A stretch of 64,000 nucleotides of DNA from Closterium sp. Naga37s-1 (taxonomy: Eukaryota; Streptophyta; Zygnematophyceae; Desmidiales; Closteriaceae). Position numbers and translations under genes: made by a program. Each line of letters begins with the position of its first letter. Position 1 is the first letter of the stretch. The stretch is taken from positions 2,022,001 through 2,086,000 of the forward strand of contig CANJKZ010001112.1 in NCBI GenBank assembly GCA_947471745.1. Direction: 5' to 3'. This document shows positions 11,901 to 21,632 of this stretch, piece by piece. The notes below the pieces were generated by a model, which did not search any database, was not told where the DNA came from, and worked only from the letters and a program-made list of their open reading frames with translations.

Positions 11901-14360
11901 CCCCTCTCTGCTGTCCTCCTCACAGTCACCGCAGCAGTCGTCAGCACTTCCTCCACAGGCTGCTGCAGACCCTGAGGGTGCCGAGGGTGCTGGTGTCCGT
12001 AGCGCGGACCCTGGAGGTGCTAACTCAGGAGGTGTTGGAATTGGAGCTGAGAGTGTGTCTGCAGGAGGTTCTATTCTTCAGGGAACTGGTGTTAGTCAAG
12101 CTATCCCTGGGGGTGCTATGACTGGGAGTGAGAGTGCTCCCTCTATGAGTCAGGGACTGGCCGTGTTGCTGTAGGTGGTGCTAGCTCTGGGAGTGGTGAG
12201 ACTGGTGCTATAGAGAGCAATCCTGGGGCTACCATTGCTTCGGCCACTACTCCTCCCCTCACCCCTACCCGTCTCGGCACCAGGCCCATCTTCGCGGTGC
12301 ACGTTAGGAGTAGCTGGAGTTAAAGCACGAGGGGCTAGAGTTGGAGCGGCAACAGCTGGACCTACAGCAGCTGGAGCAGCAGCAGTAGGAGGAGGAGGAG
12401 CGGCAGCCACTGCAGCAGGAGCAGCTGGGGCAGCTGCAGCCGGAGCAGGAGTAGGAGTCGCAGCCCCGCAGCAGGAGCAGCAGCAGCAGCAGCCGCAGCA
12501 GCAGCAGCAGCCGGCGCAGCGTCCGCCTACGCATCCTGTCTCTGGCCTCCCCTCTCCTCCTGTCTACGGTCCCACGTTTCTTCCTCCTAACTCCACAACG
12601 GCTGTTTTCCCCCGTTCTCAGCCGCCGCTGTCCCCTCCTCTTTCTCACTCTTGAGCTTCTCGCTCTCCTCATGCTCGTTCCTCATCCCCTGTCCCTGTCA
12701 CTGGCCTTCGTACTATCTGTTCCGTCCTAGTCTGCCTCGTTTGTTTCCGTCTATTCTTCCTTCTCCTCCTGAGTCGGCCCTCACTGCCTCCCTCTCTAAT
12801 CCTATCACTAACTACTACTGCATGTACCGTCCTATTCTCTCTCGTGTTCTCGCCTCCCTTGTTACCCACCCTCGTGCCTCTCCGTCCTCTGTCTCTGTGC
12901 TTACTGCCGTAGTCACAGAGTTCGCCGCTATTTGCTAGTCTCATGGCTGCTCCTCCTACAAGTCCTCTGGCCATCGGGGGTGAATCCGCCCTTAGCTGTG
13001 ATGCCCTAGAGGACAGGCAGTTTGAATTGGAGTTCTTGGCAGTCGTTTCCCCTGATCTCTGTGCCATGCTGCTCGCCCCTGAGGGAGACCCCGACGCCCT
13101 TAACAAACCAACTCCTCGGAATTACGCTGAGGCAGTGTCAGGGCCTTGGGCCTCTCAGTGGAGAGCTGCCATGGACTCGGAGATTGCCTCCTACAGATCC
13201 ACAGGCACCTACGTCGACGAGGTTCCCCCCTTGTGGCTAACGTAGTCGATGGCATGTGGATTTTCAGGGTGAAGCGGCCACCGGGATCTCCTCCGGTCTT
13301 CAAGGCACGCTATGTGGCTAGAGGTTTCAGTCAGCGCGAGGGAGTTGACTTGTTTCAGACCTTCGCGCCTACCCCGAAGATGACCATTCTTCGTGTGTTA
13401 CTACACGTAGCAGCACAGAGAGACTACGAGTTACACTCTCTCGACTTCTCCACTGTCTTCCTTCAGGTTAGCCTACACAAGGAGGTCTGGTTGCGTCGTC
13501 TCTCTACCTTCACTGGAACTTTCCCTCTTGGGATACGGTGGATGCTGAGTTGACCGGTCTACGGCCTCCATCAGGCACCTCGTGAGTGGCACGACACCCT
13601 TCGCTCTACTCTGTCTTACCTCAGTTGCCAGCCGTCTTCAGCCGGCCCATCGTTGTTCGTTCATCGTGGCTCTACACCGTTCTTTGTAGTGGACTACCTC
13701 GACGACCTAGTCTTCGCCACTACTGACATATTTGCTTTGAATGACGTGAGACACACGTGCACTGACCTCGGTGAGCTGCGTCACTACCTAGGCCTGCAGA
13801 TCACCAGGGACAGAGCCGCCCGCACCATTACACTCTCACAGTCACACATAATGCAGCAGGTCCCTCAGTGATTCGAGCTTCAGCACTCCACAGTATAGCG
13901 CACACCTCTTGCCATTTACCACAAACTCACTGGTCCCTTTCTTTACGAGTCATTTGAGCCTAGTGGTCCTTACGTAGAGCTTGTGGGCTGCCTCATGTAC
14001 GTGAGGACTTGTACTTGGCCGGACCTCGCCTACCCTCTTTGCATCCTTGCTCACTCTGTTGCGCCAAGGAGACATCGTCGTGTTCACATGACAGCTGCTG
14101 TGAGGGTGGTGAAGTACCTAGCGACGACATCAGGCGTGGGGTTGGTACTTGGAGGGACACAGCCTGTCATACTTACTAGTTAATGTGACTCTTCTTACGC
14201 TGATGACTCCGAGACTCACATGATTACTCATGAGTACTGCTTCAGCCTAGACTCTGGAGCTGTTTCGTGGAGGTCTACGCGTTCCTCCTCTGTCTCAACC
14301 TCTACTGCTGAGGCTGAGATCTACGCTGGAGCCATTGCTGCACAGGAGCTGCGTTGGTTG
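11901..14360 (+). pseudogene. E2 linker, reverse transcriptase and RNase H start, first copy (broken)
   Basis: A Gly/Ala/Ser-rich linker (about 11940-12470) and a CAG/CAGCAG-rich patch coding Gln or Ala (12355-12515) precede reverse transcriptase. RT is readable as GMWIFRVKRPPGSPPVFKAR (13253-13312), then ARGFSQREGVD, the LDFSTVFLQ region (about 13440), and the active site as DYLDDL (13691-13708), where YVDDL is usual. A stop at 13869-13871 (CAG TGA) sits where related copies have an Arg. The RNase H start (VSWRSTRSSSVS, EAEIYAGA) lies near 14260-14340. There are multiple shifts and stops. Confidence 0.8.
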
Positions 14361-15313
14361 TGTGGAGATAACAAATACAACGGGAGCTAGACTACGGGCT
14401 AGGCATGGGGTGGGAGTGATCGTAGCATTTATTTACTTAGTCGTTTCCAAGTCCTTACACTACTTGCTAGTTCACGGGGAGATTGGCAAGAGTTTCACTA
14501 GGAAAAGTTTAACAACAATGATTTAATGAAGTTGGCAAGACAAGACTATATCAGAGCTAGCATCCAAGCGGGACGACTGCCAGCACAACACGGTCGACCG
14601 CGTTCCAGCACGACTTGGTTGATTGTGTTCCAGCACATCAAAGTCGACGGAGTGCCAACGCTGCAGGTCGACGGCGTCTAGCATAGCTCCTGCATGACAG
14701 CAGCGCACCTACTTCGCAAGTGCTCGCAGGTGATTGGCGTGCCGTGCCTTGTCACCTCCACAACGCACACACCAAACCAACCTCGTGCTGACGAATGCCT
14801 CTGATCAGCCACGACGACCTCGGGATACCACCACCGAGGTCGGCCTCGCCAAGGGCACCTGCCCGATTGTTGCATGCCTTCGCAGAACCTCGTCACTCAA
14901 GTAACTTGGTCGACTGGGCAACCACGTCGCCCAGCTGCTCCTTCACGTTCCCGTCAACCACCCAAGTCGACGCCCCTCTTAGTCGGCACCAACTTCCGGG
15001 TCGACCTCTTGAAGTCGGTGACCTCCCAAGTCGGCAACCTCGCAAGTCGGCAACCTCCCAAGTCAGCGACCTCGCAAGTCGGCGCCGACTTCTAGGTTGC
15101 CAAGCCATATCGCTGACTACCAGTTGAGGTCGGCCGCCGGCTTCCCAAGTCAGCGGCATTGTAGTGGCCCCATGCAGGTCGACCAAACCCGTCGACCAGC
15201 TCGCCCAAGACGGCGTCGCCCACTGCTGCAGGTCGGCTGCACCTCCCTTACACCTAATCACGAAGTCGGCTCCGCCCAAGCGAGGACGGGGCCAACAACA
15301 ACTCCCGTTGACA
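14361..15313. repeat. Solo LTR in E2 RNase H, first copy (953 bp)
   Basis: It begins TGTGGAGATAAC, ends TCCCGTTGACA, and is flanked by the 5-bp duplication GGTTG (14356-14360 and 15314-15318). RNase H resumes right after it. It contains four 16-bp units like ACCTCCCAAGTCGGCA (15021-15084) and many scattered GTCGAC sites. The family differs from the first solo LTR. A 300-codon minus frame across it is a by-product. Confidence 0.85.
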
Positions 15314-15659
15314 GGTTGACCTTCTTGCTCACAGGCCTTGGTGAGCAGCCGTGCTCTGCACCGACCTTGTTTACTGACAACAAGGCTGCAATTCTCCTCT
15401 GTCAAGAGCCTCAAATGGAGAGCAGAGTGAAGCACATCAACATCAGGTACTTTCTTCCGCGAGAGTTGCTGAGGCGTGGACAGACTCGCTTGGACTTCGT
15501 GGAGTCCGAGGCCAATACTGCAGACATCTTCACCAAGGCATTCCGCCTTGTGACCACCACAGGTGTTGTGTGCACTTCGGTCTCGTTGACACGGGTTCTT
15601 GTCTTGTGTAGACTTTGTTTGTTTTGTTGTACACTTCGCATATACCTCTGTGAACTCTA
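15314..15659 (+). pseudogene. E2 RNase H end, first copy
   Basis: The frame reads TFLLTGLGEQPCSAPTLF, then the conserved FTDNKAAILLCQEP and VESEANTADIFTKAF of copia RNase H, and ends at TAG 15657-15659. The catalytic Asp of TDNKA is kept. After the stop the untranslated tail runs to 15779, where the LTR of E5 begins. Confidence 0.85.
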
Positions 15660-15779
15660 GGACAGGCCTTGTGGCTCTTTTGCTTTTGCTCGGACTGTGT
15701 GGTGTCGTTGTGATCCACACTGAGCTTTGTTTCTTTGTGATTGGTCTTGTGACCCTACGCGTTTGGTTTTGCTTGACAC

Positions 15780-16222
15780 TGTTGGAAACAAGCAACTTAA
15801 GCGCTTCTGGTGTATCGAAACACTGAATCGTAAACGAAGCGAACTACAATGAAGCATCGGTGAGTCAACCGAAGAGGTTGACAAGAAAAGCAATAGCCGG
15901 AGGTTACGCGAAGGTCAAAGGTCGCTGACCTTTGACTCGACAAATACAGCGCAACAGCAAGGAGAAACAATTGACTCGTTATTGAGCAGTTGCCTCGTCA
16001 CTGTATCGAACCGGAACAGCAACAGTAAAACAGATATTTGCATCCTTTGATATTCTTTGTAATCTTATAAAAGCATGTACTTTTTTTCTATAATCAATCT
16101 ATCTTGCCCTCATATACTAGCGCAAGGTGGTTCAAACTCGTCATTAAAACGCTTCCGCAATTACAACATTCCACTCAGAGTTTAGCCTTGAAAAGATCCT
16201 AAGGGCTATTCTCAGCCCAACA
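15780..16222 (+). repeat. 5' LTR of E5, first copy (443 bp)
   Basis: It begins TGTTGGAAACAAGC and ends CAGCCCAACA directly before the primer-binding site. A TATAAAA box lies at 16066-16072, a likely promoter. A perfect palindrome, GTCAAAGGTC-GCT-GACCTTTGAC, lies at 15914-15936. Confidence 0.85.
16066..16072 (+). promoter_or_regulatory. TATA box in the E5 LTR
   Basis: TATAAAA within the LTR, about 150 bp before the LTR end, is the likely core promoter of E5. Transcription would start some 25-35 bp downstream. Confidence 0.6.
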
Positions 16223-16234
16223 TGGTATGAGAGC
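16223..16234 (+). other. Primer-binding site of E5
   Basis: TGGTATGAGAGC directly after the LTR matches the initiator-Met tRNA complement TGGTATCAGAGC at eleven of twelve bases. Confidence 0.8.
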
Positions 16235-16283
16235 AGTCAAGGCAAATTCAACTACAATCAAGTTCCCTACAACATCAGAAGGC

Positions 16284-17812
16284 ATGGCAACTTAGAAGGA
16301 GAGAAGCTCCTCTAACGGCTCTCCCTGCACCACTCCTACTCCACCTCCTGCCTCTGGCCTACAGATAGAGGAGGGTACGGCAACAAGACCAGCAGCGAGG
16401 TCTACCGAAACTCCCGCAAATCAAGCTGCAGGCTTCGACCCAAGCATGAAGGTGAAAGTTTTCTCCTTCATGTCCTTCTACGAACAGCACCAGCAAGCGG
16501 CACCTGCGCAGTCAAACAACAGCAACAACAACAACGAAGTTACGCCCATGAGTCTCGCAGCTCATCCTATGCACGCGGAAACCAGCATCAGCCTACTTTT
16601 GCTCCGTACGAGCCTCAGCGCGGCTCCATCAGCTTCATGCCGCATCAACAATCTTCACCTGGACAAGACAAGACATTGGACACACTTCAAGTTCAATCAC
16701 AGTTTTTACACGTACTGAAGCTGCAGACATCTACGCCCTTTGACGAAAAGGACTTGTATACCTGGTCCTTTGAATTCGAGCTGATGATGGAAGGCGTGCA
16801 GATCCTCGGATTCTTCGACGGTTCCCTGCCATACCCAACCCACGGGACGCAATACGACAATCAGCAATATAAATACCAGTCGTTAATGGCGTACACAATC
16901 TTGTTACGCAACATAACGCCGAACGAGCAGCAGAACATTCGGTCTTATCGAGGATACGGCAACTCCGCTGAGCTCGCGTACAGCCATTTGAAGGACCTGT
17001 ATTAAGCAACAGATAGTGTCAATCAGAGTCGGCTAATGGCGCAGCTGACTTTTGTGGAAATGAAACCCGGCGAAATGGGGATGGCGTATATCAGCCGCTG
17101 CCGCAGATTGCGCGACAGCCTCCTTCGATGCGGAGGAGCGATCTCAGAAGAGGCATTCGTCACTGTCATCATCGCTGGACTTGGTCCTCATTGGCGCTCC
17201 ACCCGCGCCCTTCTCAGAGCTCACGGGAAGATCTCCGAAGCAGCACTCTTCGCCGAGATTCACGCTGAGCAGCAAGACATGGACCTGCACGAGGAGCGGC
17301 ACAAGAGGAAAACGTTAGTACCCGAATTTGCATTCCACACGCAACGGCGATACAACAACAATCGACAGAACAAACATCAACCACAACGGCACGTACCAAC
17401 ATTCTGCCACCTCTGCAAGACGTCAGGACACCCTCGCACGCACTGCCCAAATCAGCAGCAGTCAACACCACCGCAACGTCAACTTCGGCCTTCCAACAGC
17501 CAAGTGGCCTCCACACAGGCACACCCCTCGAGTCAAACGCAGTCTTTGACGACATTGACAACACAATCTGCACGAGGAACAAGAAACATTGTCAGCTGCA
17601 TGGCAAGACTGACAGACTCTTGCATCACGGAGTCACCGCCGCACTACTCACCGGAAGAACAACTCGACGAAAGCACCCCGCGTCGCGAACTGCTGGAGCC
17701 CAACCCGACGTACGCAGCTATCGCCCAAAGCGAGCCATCCGAAAATGACACTTGGTTCTTAGACAGCTGCTGCGGACAACATATGTGCTCCTCGGGTCGC
17801 TTCGTTCAATGA
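16284..17812 (+). pseudogene. E5 gag and protease start, first copy (broken)
   Basis: The probable gag start is the ATG at 16284, with a TAG at codon 4. The same frame runs on through MKVKVFSFMSFYEQHQQ at 16446, then shifts by about 16600. The gag body is readable at 16700-17005 and 17036-17330, separated by a TAA at 17003-17005. The zinc knuckle CHLCKTSGHPRTHC (about 17405-17446) is the usual CX2CX4HX4C. The protease motif WFLDSCCGQHMC is near 17754, where DSG is usual, and a TGA follows at 17810-17812. It is non-functional. Confidence 0.8.
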
Positions 17813-20133
17813 GAACACCAGCTCCAGCGCAAAGTTATCATCACCGTCACCAACCATCAGAACCTGCGCACACGACGACAAGGGATAGTACAACTTCAGT
17901 CACGAGATACAAATGTCATCTTACAGATGTCAAAAGTTTTAATCGCGGAGGGACTCGGCTACAACTTACTGAGCGCCAATCAGCTGATGGCGAAAGGCAT
18001 TTACCTCGAAGCAGCAGCACCACTCAGGAGTTCAAGTTGTATCACGGGAGAGGCGGACTCTACATCGGAAAAGCGGTGTTGAAGAACAACGTCTTCGTTC
18101 TCGACTTTGTTCCAGACCTAGGAACCGCCGACAGCGACGACATCGTCAACTTCACCTCTTGGACACATCCACCAGATTTCGACCCCGACTTCAGTCTTGG
18201 AGGCTTCTGGTATTCGCACACCATACCTGAGGCAGAACGAACGAGGGCATTAGCAACAATCCAGACAGCATCGGCAGCATCAGAGACAACATCGGCAGCA
18301 GCAGAAACAACACCGACAGCAGCAGATACAACATCGGCAGCAGCAGAGACAACACCGACGCCAATCGCTGGTCCTTCAACAGCACCGGTCTTCTTCGACG
18401 ACACACCACTGACTCCTATACAGCGGCTGACTCCCACTCCACGAAAATTCCACAGAAGCGCCAACATCACCGCTGGTTTTATTCCAACTCCGACATGTAC
18501 AGGCGTTCACCCGGACATCACGCCACCGAAAGTACATGGCACGCAAGACTTGGACATCCAAGCAACACGACATTAAATAATACGATACGAGCAGGCGTGC
18601 TCGACAAGGAGTCACTGCTCCTAACCGATGGCAGAGAACTCCAGCGAGTTCGCGGAACATGATACACCTGCCCTGAAGCCGACTTACCGCATCAACCGTT
18701 CGTCTCTCATCACAATCCAAGCGCACCAGCATACGCACCTCTAGAGAAGGTGTACAGCGACAAATTGTACAACCGCGAACCTGGACAAGGAGCATACAAC
18801 TATGTCATCATGTTCATCGACGCGGCTACACGTTACGTCTGGCACTTCAACCTCCCAAGCCGCGACATGGCCCTTGACGCCTTCGCCGCCTGGCTTGCAG
18901 CAGCAGAGCAAGAATCAGGAGTGAAGCTGAAAACCTTCCAGTCAGACGGGGGGGGAGAATATCAGTCACAAAAGTTCAAGGACTACCTGGCAGAAAGGGG
19001 GATCAAACGGCTCATCTCCCTTCCCTACGCCCATCAACAGCAAGGCGTAGCAGAAAGGATGAACAGGACCCTCCAGTACACCATGCGCAAGCTGCTACGT
19101 GGCATGCGACTACCCAACCACCAGTGGTCCGAAGCAATGGACCATGCTGTGATGCTGCACAACTTGCTCCCGTCATCATCGCTCCCGAACTGGGCAGCAC
19201 AAAATGTTACGAGTGTTCGGATGTATGGTACAGTACCGACCCCCAACTGCACGAGCCGGCCGATTCTCCCAACGCGCACAATGGGGACTACACCTGGGCA
19301 TCGAAAAACACTACAATGCGTGGAAAATCTTCGACATCAACACGAAGGAAACAGTGGCAGCATGTGATGTCATCTTCTACAAAGGACTCACCTTCCCGAC
19401 ATACCTTGCCAATCTGCGTGAAGGAAACCCAGACCTCTCGGACGGATGTCTTGGCAACCGAGCCTTCGCCTCGGCAGTAGACGAAGCTGACTGGGACGAG
19501 CAGAACGTGGACAGAGCCTCGGAGGAAGCCGGACCTCTCCCCTACTGTTTGGTCGATATCCCCATGGACGACGAAGACCCTCGCGAAAGCATCAACGCGG
19601 AGGTCTACTATCACTTCGCTGACAGTGGTTACGTTACAGCCGCGCGAGTCAGCACCGACGAAGCAGAATACATAGGACCCAATTTCACACCTGATCCAGA
19701 AGCGGGAGACGAAGCAGTTTATCCCGAGGATACAACACTCCCTCGCTACACACAGAGCGGACTGCAGCTACTCGGCCTCGTCACCGCCGTCCATGGAGCA
19801 GTGCCACCTAAGTAGCCTGCCACAGTTCAACAGGCTCTGGGGGGGGAGCACAGGGAAAAATGGCGCGAGGCCATGGACAGAGAATTAAAAGCGCTCGAAG
19901 AACGCAACACCTGGAAGGTTGTACCCATTGGATTGGCACGCAACAAGACCATACTCACCGGGAAATGGGTTTTCCGTGTGAAAACAAAAGCAGACGGCAC
20001 CATCGACAAGTTTAAGGCGCGCAAGGTCGTACGCGGCTTCGACCAAGAGCACGGACGAGATTTCGCCGTAACGTTCGCGCCGATTAGCCGGCACACCTCA
20101 CTGTGAATTCTCCTCGCAATAGCCGCCATGAAG
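17813..20133 (+). pseudogene. E5 protease end, integrase and RT start, first copy (broken)
   Basis: The protease tail is readable after the TGA (GLGYNLLSANQLMAKG, about 17958-18005). A Thr/Ala/Glu repeat (about 18260-18360) follows. The integrase core reads VIMFIDAATRYVW, FQSDGGGEY and QQGVAERMNRTLQ (18800-19080). The integrase end (CDVIFYKGLTFPTY, about 19360) and an acidic linker follow, then RT begins WREAMDRELKALEERNTW (19861-19914) and GKWVFRVKTKADG. The frame stops at TGA 20104-20106 and homology ends about 20133. The motif YVDD is never reached. Confidence 0.8.
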
Positions 20134-20538
20134 CGGAAGAAGCTACGCTTCTTTACTTGCTACTCCGCTCACGTTTTGACAGAAGCTGCTTAGGGAAACC
20201 ATTCAGTTTCGAACCCATGTTATTATTAAGGGTGCAAGGTCTACATTCCGAAAGACTGCTTGTTTTTTTTATATTCAATGTCTCTTGCGTATCAGGAAAC
20301 GCGACAGTCGTGTTTCCGACTCTTTAAGTTTTGTCGTTTCCGCCAACATCGAGTTTTTGTTAAGTATATTACTTTGGGAAGGTGGGATATGAAGGTTTTG
20401 CTCGTACGGAACCATTCACAAAAGGCAAAGCATGGAAGCCCCTACCATGCTAAATATATTTAAAAAACTGTGTGCTTTATCACAATTACTCCAAGCGGTA
20501 CTCTAAAGTCACCGTGAACCATCGATCTCCACATCAGA
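20134..20538 (+). other. Flank between E5 and the five-exon gene; possible promoter
   Basis: AT-richer than its neighbours, with no protein motif. It holds a T-run near 20263 and an AAATATATTTAAAA stretch near 20450-20465 that could serve as a TATA region for the gene starting at 20539. I see no repeat structure. Confidence 0.4.
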
Positions 20539-20979
20539 ATGGCAGCAAGCGGGGGAAACTTCTCTTGGGCAGGCAACAGCAAAAGAGTTACAGCCGATGC
20601 AGCTGGGGTCACCTTACCCCACCCTCTTTCCAACCTCAATCTTCTAGATCCCTCAGCTCTATCTCAGCTCGATGATGATGTTCTTACGCAGGAGATCAAG
20701 AGGCGTAAACTGCTAGCTAAGGAGGCTGCAAGCAAGAAAGGAGATGTCAACACCTTGCACAGTGTTCAGGAAGCTGCTCAGGCAGCGCCTCCAGTCCGTC
20801 GGGGAGGCCGGCAGAGCAAACGTGGCGGAGCAGGGCGCGGTCGTGCTAGCTCTTCGAATGGCAAAACTCCCGCTGGCGCAACCTCCGCTGCCCCTGATTC
20901 CGCCGGCGAACCCTCCCCTGCCGATACTGGAGTCGCGGTCTCGCCTACACTGGCTCTTGCATCTGAGGACCTCAATAAC

Positions 20980-21273
20980 GCCGCTGGTGGCGTTGCATGC
21001 AGTGCACCCGAAGCCGCTCCTCTTGCTGGGGGCGTAGGCTGCAGTGCACGTGAGGCTGCTCCTCTCGCTGGCGGCGTCGGCTGCAGTGCACGTGAGGCCG
21101 CTCCTCTCGCTGGCGGCGGAGGCTGCAGTGCTCGTGAGGCCGCTCCTCTCGCTGGCGGCGTAGGCTGCAGTGCTCGTGAGGCCGCTCCTCTCGCTGGCGG
21201 CGTAGGCTGCAGTGCTCGTGAGGCCGCTCCTCTTGCTGGTGGCGTAGTCTGCAGTGCACCTGAGGCCGCTACC
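20980..21273 (+). repeat. 42-bp coding repeat (14-residue units, about 7)
   Basis: Units translate as GGVGCSAREAAPLA with small changes (GGVACSAPEAAPLA at the start, GGGGCSAREAAPLA in the middle). The period is 42 bp, so the frame is kept across all units, which supports past coding use. Confidence 0.85.
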
Positions 21274-21465
21274 TGAGCTCTCCCTGCACCCGCCTCTGCT
21301 GCCGGGGTGTACGCTCCGGGTCCGATGATGACAGCAGTCATGGAGGCCGCTGAGGAGGGAGGCGCGATTCCGTTCGGCAATTTCGGCATTGAGGCTTGTA
21401 GCGATGACGACAAGCTCAACGACGACGATGCGGATGATGCTGTCGGTGCTCAAGCGGGAACTAAT

Positions 21466-21632
21466 GCAGAGTTGCGCGAAGCGGAGGTTCGCGCAGCGGA
21501 GTTGTGCGCATTGGAGATGCGCGCAGCGGAGCTTCGCGCCGCGGAGCTTTGCGCATCGGAGGTGCGCGCAGCAGAGGCGCGGGCAGCGGAGTTGCGCTCA
21601 GCGGAGTTGCGTGCAGCGGAGGTTCGCCAAAC
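21466..21632 (+). repeat. 15-bp coding repeat (AE[LV]RA units, about 11)
   Basis: Units like GCGGAGTTGCGCGCA encode AELRA/AEVRA five-residue steps, giving a charged helical stretch. Two of the base differences between the duplicated copies fall in this array (near 21612-21622). Confidence 0.8.

Larger units (their letters stand above)
7741..15779 (+). mobile_element. Ty1/copia element E2, first copy (decayed, nested)
   Basis: Plus-strand copia remnant. It comprises a GC-rich leader (7741-8105), gag (8202 on), a protease broken by a solo LTR (9670-10517), integrase (10518-about 11900), a low-complexity linker, reverse transcriptase (about 13140-13870), RNase H broken by a second solo LTR (14361-15313), and a 3' tail ending where the LTR of E5 begins at 15780. 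Its own LTRs and primer-binding site are missing. The coding frame has many stops and shifts. The part from 8456 on is repeated downstream from 37858. Confidence 0.9.
15780..20133 (+). mobile_element. Ty1/copia element E5, first copy (3'-truncated)
   Basis: Complete 5' LTR (15780-16222), primer-binding site, gag, protease, integrase and the first part of reverse transcriptase, then an abrupt end near 20133 just after the ILLAIAA stretch of RT. RNase H and the 3' LTR are absent. Lower GC, a canonical zinc knuckle and a different protease set it apart from E1-E3. It inserted at the 3' tail of E2. Confidence 0.85.

Noticed and set aside
12235..12672. Ala/Gln-rich frames around a CAG repeat (also 41637-42074)
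   Set aside because: They are the E2 IN-RT linker and its antisense, not separate genes.
14893..15795. A 300-codon minus-strand open frame
   Set aside because: It spans the antisense of a solo LTR and of E2 RNase H. No motif and low-complexity text.
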